Source: DATDIC01 sp963777625 (GTDB lineage Bacteria; Pseudomonadota; Alphaproteobacteria; Acetobacterales; Acetobacteraceae). Taken from it: 64,000 nt of DNA. Position 1 is the stretch's first letter; each line of letters begins with the position of its first letter. The stretch spans positions 62,001 through 126,000 of the forward strand of contig CAVZRO010000024.1 of assembly GCA_963777625.1 (NCBI GenBank), read 5' to 3'. A program made the position numbers and the translations under genes. This document shows positions 59,231 through 64,000 of this stretch, piece after piece. Under the pieces are notes generated by a model. The model was not told where the DNA came from. It did no database searches and saw only the letters and a list, made by a program, of their open reading frames with translations.

Positions 59231-60325
59231 ATGGATCAGGTCTATGCCGATGTTCCGCAGCGGGATCAGCCGCGCGAAACTGAGGGCGTCGGGGTGCCGC
59301 CGCCTCGCCGGTCGCGGCGATGGCTGGTGGTTGTCGCGGGCGTCGTGCTGGCCCTTTTGGTGATCGCCGGCGGCGTGGCCTATTGGCTGGCGACGCGAGA
59401 TTATCAGTCCACGACCGATGCGCAGATCGACGCGAACGTGACGCAGATGGCGTCGCAAGTTGCCGGGCGGGTCACGGACATCCAGTTCAGCGACAACCAG
59501 CACGTGAATAGCGGGGAGGTGCTGCTGAAGATCGACCCGCGCGACTATCAGGCCAGGCTGGACCAGGCGGTCGCGCAACAGCAGAGCGCCGCGGCGCAGG
59601 TGACGCAAGCGGTGGCGCAGCTCGGGGTGCAGCAGGCGTCGCTGGATCAGGCCGGGGCAAATGTGGTGGTGGCGCAGGCCGACCTGACGCAGGCGCGACA
59701 GGATTATGAGCGATTTCACCGGATCAATCCGCGTGCTGTCGCGCAGCAGCAGATCGACCAGGCCGACGCGGCGTTTCGATCGCAGACGGCGAAGCTGGCG
59801 GCGGCGAAGCAGGCGGTCGAGGGCGCCAGGGCGCAGGTTTCCGCAGCGCAAGCGCAGGTGACGGCGGCGAAGGCGGCGGAGCAGCAGGCGCTGGCCGGTG
59901 TGTCGACGGCGAAGCTGCAACTTTCCTACGCGACGATCGTGGCGCCCCGCGCCGGTCGGGTGACGCATCGCACGGTCAATGTCGGTGATTACATCCAATC
60001 AGGTCAGGCGCTGTTCGCGCTGGTTCAGGACGGCCCCTGGGTGCAGGCGGACTTCAAGGAGACGGAGCTGGCGCATATGCGACCGGGTCAGCCGGTGACG
60101 ATCTCCGTGGACGGGGTGCCGGGGGTTACGTTCCACGGCCGGGTGGACAGTTTCCAGTCCGGCACCGGCGCGCAATTCAGTGCGCTGCCGGCCGAGAATG
60201 CGACCGGCAACTGGGTGAAGGTGGTGCAGCGCGTGCCGGTCAAGATCGTCTTCGATGATGATTCGTCACAGAAATATTTCCTTGCTCCCGGCATGTCTGT
60301 CGAGGCCAGCGTCAAGGTTCGCTGA
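59231..60325 (+). CDS. emrA: EmrA/HlyD-type membrane fusion protein
   Basis: This 364-residue periplasmic adaptor has one N-terminal membrane helix (about residues 33-53), a biotinyl-lipoyl-like half (ATRDYQSTTDAQIDANVTQM...VAGRVTDI), and a long alpha-helical hairpin rich in Gln/Ala (about 110-225). The second half-motif LSYATIVAPRAGRVTHRTV and a beta-barrel follow. It bridges the inner-membrane pump to an outer-membrane channel. The pump gene follows after six bases. The ATG has a GGAAGGAAGAG site. No outer-membrane factor is nearby. Confidence 0.88.
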   Translation: MDQVYADVPQRDQPRETEGVGVPPPRRSRRWLVVVAGVVLALLVIAGGVAYWLATRDYQSTTDAQIDANVTQMASQVAGRVTDIQFSDNQHVNSGEVLLKIDPRDYQARLDQAVAQQQSAAAQVTQAVAQLGVQQASLDQAGANVVVAQADLTQARQDYERFHRINPRAVAQQQIDQADAAFRSQTAKLAAAKQAVEGARAQVSAAQAQVTAAKAAEQQALAGVSTAKLQLSYATIVAPRAGRVTHRTVNVGDYIQSGQALFALVQDGPWVQADFKETELAHMRPGQPVTISVDGVPGVTFHGRVDSFQSGTGAQFSALPAENATGNWVKVVQRVPVKIVFDDDSSQKYFLAPGMSVEASVKVR

Positions 60326-60331
60326 AGGCAC

Positions 60332-61858
60332 GTGGCGCAGACGCTTCCCCGTTCGGCGGCTGGCGACCGCAGCCCGTGGCTGGTCGCGATCGTCGTTTCG
60401 ATCGCTACGTTCATGGAGGTGCTGGACACCACCATCGTGAATGTGGCGCTTCGGCATATCGCCGGCAGCCTGGCGATCAGCCTGGACGAGAGCACGTGGA
60501 TTCTGACCAGCTACCTGATTTCCAATGCAATCGTCTTGCCCATCAGCGGATGGCTGGCGACGGTGATCGGGCGCAAGCGATACTACATGGGATGCGTGGC
60601 GGCGTTCACCGCTGCCTCGCTGGCCTGTGCCGCCGCCACATCGTTGACCTGGATGGTGGTCGCCCGACTTGCCCAGGGCATCGGTGGCGGCGGGCTGGCT
60701 CCCACCGAGCAGGCCATCTTTGCCGACACGTTTCCGGTGGAAAAGCGGGCGCAGGCCTTCGCCGTATATGGATTGACCGTGGTCACGGCTCCGGCGATCG
60801 GTCCGGTGGTGGGGGGATGGCTGACGGACAATCTGTCCTGGCACTGGGTTTTCCTGATCAATCTGCCAGTGGGCCTGCTGTCGCTGACGCTGGTGTATTT
60901 CCTGATGGTCGAGCCGCCGGCACTGCAGGAAGACCGGCAACGGTTGCTGCGGGGCGGGCTGAAAATCGATTACTTCGGGTTCGCGCTGGTGGCGCTGGGG
61001 TTCGGCGCGTTGCAGGTGGTGCTCGACCGGTTCGATATCGAGGACGGCTTTGCATCCGGCATGGTCACCGATCTGGCGCTGGTTTCCGCCATCAGCCTGA
61101 TCACGATGGTGATATGGGAACTGGTGATAGATCGGCCCATTGTCGATATCCGCCTGTTCGCGCGATCGCGCGGCTTTGCCATCTCCTGCGGGCTGATGTT
61201 CCTGGTCGGGTTTCTGCTGATCAGCACCACGCAATTGCTGCCGCAGCTTACGCAGACACTGCTGAATTATGACGCCTATCAGTCGGGGCTGACGCTCGCC
61301 ATGGGTGGGGTGGTGACGTTCGTGACGATGCCAATCGCCGGAATTGTGACCGGGCGGCTGATCCAGCCGAAATGGCTAATTCTGGTGGCATTCATCGGCA
61401 CCGGGTGGTCGCTGATATGGGCCTCGGGGCTGGATCTCGACATGTCGTTCTGGACGGTGTCGCGGATGCGCGTGCTGCAGGTGATCTGGCTGCCGTTCCT
61501 GTTCATCCCGATGAGCGCGGTTTCCTATGTCGGCGTGCCGCCGGACCAGAACAACCAGGCCTCGGCGATGATCAACCTGATGCGGAACCTGGGCGGCAGC
61601 GTGGGCGTGTCGTTCGTGAATAGCTGGCTGGACTGGCGGACGCAGTTCCATCATGCGCGGCTGGCGGAATCCGTGACGCCGTATAACGGGTATGGGTTCG
61701 GTCACTCGCTGACGCAGATTGCCCGGGCGGTGGAGCAGCAGGCGAGCGTCATGAGCTATCTCGACATATTCTGGCTGCTCGGGGTGATCGCGCTGTGTGT
61801 GTGGCCGGCGGCGCTGTTTCTGCCACGGATGCCGAAGGGGGCGGCGCCGGCACATTAG
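60332..61858 (+). CDS. emrB: EmrB-type DHA2 MFS drug efflux pump
   Basis: This 508-residue inner-membrane antiporter has fourteen helices. DHA2 motifs are DTTIVNVALRHIAGSLAISL, the antiporter motif GWLATVIGRKR, and ESTWILTSYLIS. The GTG at 60332 lies six bases after the emrA-like stop. With the adaptor it exports lipophilic drugs. It is followed by a family D hairpin that may end the transcript. Confidence 0.9.
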   Translation: MAQTLPRSAAGDRSPWLVAIVVSIATFMEVLDTTIVNVALRHIAGSLAISLDESTWILTSYLISNAIVLPISGWLATVIGRKRYYMGCVAAFTAASLACAAATSLTWMVVARLAQGIGGGGLAPTEQAIFADTFPVEKRAQAFAVYGLTVVTAPAIGPVVGGWLTDNLSWHWVFLINLPVGLLSLTLVYFLMVEPPALQEDRQRLLRGGLKIDYFGFALVALGFGALQVVLDRFDIEDGFASGMVTDLALVSAISLITMVIWELVIDRPIVDIRLFARSRGFAISCGLMFLVGFLLISTTQLLPQLTQTLLNYDAYQSGLTLAMGGVVTFVTMPIAGIVTGRLIQPKWLILVAFIGTGWSLIWASGLDLDMSFWTVSRMRVLQVIWLPFLFIPMSAVSYVGVPPDQNNQASAMINLMRNLGGSVGVSFVNSWLDWRTQFHHARLAESVTPYNGYGFGHSLTQIARAVEQQASVMSYLDIFWLLGVIALCVWPAALFLPRMPKGAAPAH

Positions 61859-61870
61859 AGCGGGCGGGGA

Positions 61871-61905
61871 CCCCTCCCCTGGCCCCTCCCGCAAGGGGAG
61901 GGGGA
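61871..61905 (+). terminator. GC-rich hairpin, likely terminator (repeat family D, copy 3)
   Basis: The sequence is the same as at position 75: cccctcccc, a 15-base loop, then ggggagggg. It starts 12 bases after the emrB-like stop codon. Confidence 0.45.
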
Positions 61906-61972
61906 CGCTTCCGATGGCAGGTTGCCCTATGCTCGATCTGGGCGAATGCTGGCGAAAACGGGAGCCAAGCTG

Positions 61973-62698
61973 ATGTCGGACCCTCCGCGCAGATGGAGCG
62001 TCGATCTGTCCGCGCGGCGAGAGGCGCTGCGCGGCTGTCCGCTGTTTCGCTCGCTGACGCCGGATGAGATCGAAGCGGTGCTCGCCCGCGCCGCACTACA
62101 GCGATTTGCCCGTGGTGACACGATCATGCATCGCGGCGATCCGGCACTGGGCATGGTGGTGATCCTGCAAGGCCGTGTGCGGATCAGCATCACCTCGGCG
62201 GAGGGGCAGGAGACCTCGCTCGGCGTGCTCGGGAAAGGTGAAGTGGTCGGCGAGATGGCGCTGCTCGATGGCGGCGAGCGCAGCGCCGACGTGACGGCAC
62301 TCGATGACGGCGTGCTGTTGCTGATCCAGCGCGGCGATTTTCTGCCTTTGCTGCAGGCGAGCGCCGGGCTGTGTCTGCGCCTGATGCATGTGCTGTGTGA
62401 TCGGTTGCGCGATACCAATCGGGCGGTCGAGGAAATCGCAACCCTTGCGTTGTCGGAGCGGCTCGGGCGCCTGCTGCTGCGGCTGGCCAACAGCTACGGC
62501 ACCCGACAGGAGAACGAGCTGCGACTCGAGCTGCGATTATCGCAGAAAGATCTCGGCACTCTGGTGGGAGCCTCGCGGGAGAAGGTGAATCGGCAGATCC
62601 GGCTTTGGGAACAAAATGGGGTCCTGGTGCACGAGCGCGGCTACATGCTGATCCGCCAGCCGGAGGCCCTCGTACCCGGCGCCCGCGACGGGCAATAG
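61973..62698 (+). CDS. Crp/Fnr-family transcriptional regulator
   Basis: This 241-residue protein has a cyclic-nucleotide-binding domain in residues 20-140: PLFRSLTPDEIEAVLARAAL, GDPALGMVVILQGRVRI, and GKGEVVGEMALLDGGERSADVTAL. The phosphate-cassette-like GEMALLDGGERSAD closely resembles cAMP-binding Crp. A winged helix spans 165-225 (LRLSQKDLGTLVGASREKVN). The ATG at 61973 has GGGAG upstream; an ATG nine codons earlier is less likely. It precedes a gene for a cyclase, so cAMP is a plausible ligand. It is unlike the Crp protein at 0.1 kb. Confidence 0.88.
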   Translation: MSDPPRRWSVDLSARREALRGCPLFRSLTPDEIEAVLARAALQRFARGDTIMHRGDPALGMVVILQGRVRISITSAEGQETSLGVLGKGEVVGEMALLDGGERSADVTALDDGVLLLIQRGDFLPLLQASAGLCLRLMHVLCDRLRDTNRAVEEIATLALSERLGRLLLRLANSYGTRQENELRLELRLSQKDLGTLVGASREKVNRQIRLWEQNGVLVHERGYMLIRQPEALVPGARDGQ

Positions 62699-62806
62699 CA
62701 GCCGCCGTGGAGATTCGCGGTTGCGCGGGCGGTCGCTGGATTCCCGCTTTCGCAGAAATGACGAAGGTGGGTCATACTCAATGCCGTTTGGTATAAAACA
62801 TCGCCA

Positions 62807-64000
62807 ATGCGCCCCACCGCGTCATCCCTGGTTCAGCTTCGTCGCATCACCCCGTCGGGCGTTCGCTCGGTGCGACTGTGCAGCGGGCTCGTGCTGTTTA
62901 CGTACGTGGCGCTGCATCTGGCCAATCATGCGCTCGGCAATGTCTCGCTCGCCTGGATGGAGCGTGCGCTGCTGGTGCAGAAATTCATCTGGCAGGGGAT
63001 GATCGGCACGGCGGCGCTGTACACCGCATTGACAATACATTTCACCCTCGGTCTGTGGGCGCTGTATGAACGGCGACGCCTGCACTGGACCGTGCCGGAG
63101 CTGGCGCAGCTTCTGCTAGGGCTGTCGATACCGCCGCTGCTGGCCAACCATCTTGCCGGCACGCGCATTGCGTTCGCCACGTTCGGCCTGAACAAGGGTT
63201 ATGCGCAGGAGCTTTACTCGTTCTGGATCGCCTCGCCGTTTTTTGGTCGCGTCCAGTTGACGCTGCTGGTTGTCGCCTGGACGCACGGGTGTCTCGGACT
63301 GCATTTCTGGTTGCGGTTGTGGCCTTGGTACACGCGGGCGAAGAGCTGGCTGCTCGCCGCCGCGGTGCTGCTGCCTGTGCTGGCGTTGCTGGGCTATTAT
63401 CAGGCGGGGCGGGAAGTCGTGGCGCTGGCTCAGGATCCGGTCTGGCGCGCCGCCGCGATCAAGCCCGGCACGGTTGGAACGCCGCCCGAGAACATCTGGC
63501 TGGCCAATCTGCGCAACGGATTCCTGCTGTTCGACGGCGTTGCGCTTGGCGTGATCGTGCTGGCGCGGATGGGGCGCGCGCTGCACGACCGGCGCACCGG
63601 CCGTATCGGCATCACATATCCCGACGGGCGTCGATCGGTCGTGCCACTTGGATTCAACGTGCTCGAAGCAAGCCGTCTTGCCGGCATCGATCATGCCAGC
63701 CCATGTGGCGGACGAGGGCGTTGTTCGCTGTGCCGCGTGCGGGTGCTGTCCAGCTTGCCGCTGCCATCCGTCAGGGAGTCGGAACGACGGATACTGGACC
63801 GGCTGGGACTCGATGCAACGACCACCCGCCTTGCCTGCCAGTTATACCCGGCCGGCGATATTTCCGTGATTCCGCTGATCCCGTCGGAGGCGGCGAGAGC
63901 GTTCCTGCACCGGCGGCAGATGGGGTACGCACCGCAAGAGCGGTTCCTGGTGCACATGTTCATCGACATGCGCGATTCGACGCGCTTCGCGGCGACCCGT
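62807..64000 (+). CDS. Membrane heme / 2Fe-2S ferredoxin / class III adenylate cyclase fusion (3' end outside window)
   Basis: The frame stays open from ATG 62807 to the window edge (398 residues). Residues 1-260 form a membrane domain with several helices and His residues in positions like succinate-dehydrogenase/heme-b anchors (YVALHLANHALGN, LTIHFTLGLWALYERRR, WTHGCLGLHFWLRLW). A plant-type [2Fe-2S] domain follows with C300, C306, C309 and C344 (PCGGRGRCSLC, LACQLYP). The next segment, FLVHMFIDMRDSTRFAATR, is the opening of a class III nucleotide cyclase with its first metal-binding Asp. This is a redox-sensing cyclase design. A TATAAA lies about 11 bases before the ATG and no ribosome site is seen, so it may be leaderless. 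Confidence 0.8.
   Translation, partial: MRPTASSLVQLRRITPSGVRSVRLCSGLVLFTYVALHLANHALGNVSLAWMERALLVQKFIWQGMIGTAALYTALTIHFTLGLWALYERRRLHWTVPELAQLLLGLSIPPLLANHLAGTRIAFATFGLNKGYAQELYSFWIASPFFGRVQLTLLVVAWTHGCLGLHFWLRLWPWYTRAKSWLLAAAVLLPVLALLGYYQAGREVVALAQDPVWRAAAIKPGTVGTPPENIWLANLRNGFLLFDGVALGVIVLARMGRALHDRRTGRIGITYPDGRRSVVPLGFNVLEASRLAGIDHASPCGGRGRCSLCRVRVLSSLPLPSVRESERRILDRLGLDATTTRLACQLYPAGDISVIPLIPSEAARAFLHRRQMGYAPQERFLVHMFIDMRDSTRFAATR

Overview
The window is very GC-rich with dense, short-spaced operons. Gene content and protein style point to an alphaproteobacterium, probably Rhodospirillales/Acetobacteraceae. The reasons are the rplU-rpmA-obgE-proB-proA-nadD-rsfS run, L21 with a long acidic tail, several alphaproteobacterial LLM, NIPSNAP and hydantoinase genes, and many short GC-rich intergenic palindromes. 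This placement is inferred from content, not from a database search.

Layout from the left. 0.1-1.7 kb: a Crp/Fnr regulator and two tandem DUF5985 membrane proteins. 1.8-8.1 kb (minus strand): a peptide/nickel-type ABC importer (binding protein, two permeases, two ATPases) followed by a two-domain NIPSNAP protein. 8.2-13.1 kb: a TetR/SDR divergent pair with a visible promoter and operator, a frameshifted 2-dehydropantoate 2-reductase, a small secreted protein, a second NIPSNAP protein and an MFS transporter. 13.7-16.4 kb: an AT-richer island holding a two-gene AAA ATPase + DUF4435/TOPRIM operon that matches the PARIS (AriA-AriB) anti-phage architecture. An integrase-like tail and a ParD-like antitoxin tail lie next to it. 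16.6-25.5 kb (minus): a Liv-type ABC importer in one operon with hydantoinase HyuA and HyuB. 25.6-31.6 kb: small enzymes, an orphan BrnA antitoxin whose BrnT partner is reduced to a tail beside a repeat, an LLM flavoenzyme, a methyltransferase, and a TetR/CmcJ-like pair.

31.7-37.9 kb (minus) is one tightly packed seven-gene operon. It joins an exported redox module (ModA-like binding protein, cytochrome b, sulfite-oxidase-fold molybdo-lipoprotein) to a glycosylation module (DUF2064 transferase, GT87-like membrane transferase, radical SAM, GT2). Divergent from it are an MsrQ-like heme membrane protein and a ~990-residue secreted six-heme cytochrome with a P460-like N-terminal region. 42.6-45.2 kb holds a PsiF-repeat protein and a decayed IS701-type transposase framed by ~250-bp direct repeats and interrupted by a 19-A run. 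45.2-48.5 kb is a small catabolic group (LLM, SDR, PhyH). 48.5-54.6 kb is the housekeeping run. 54.7-64 kb holds glutathione reductase, a GxxExxY protein inside inverted repeats, a CoxL-type molybdenum hydroxylase, an EmrAB efflux pair, a second Crp/Fnr regulator, and the start of a membrane heme / 2Fe-2S / adenylate-cyclase fusion that runs off the right edge.

Two features stand out across the whole window. Several families of dispersed intergenic repeats lie mostly just downstream of genes or inside degraded genes. Single-step frameshifts also break at least six otherwise well-preserved genes, including the biosynthetic gene proA, so assembly indels are at least as likely as true pseudogenes.
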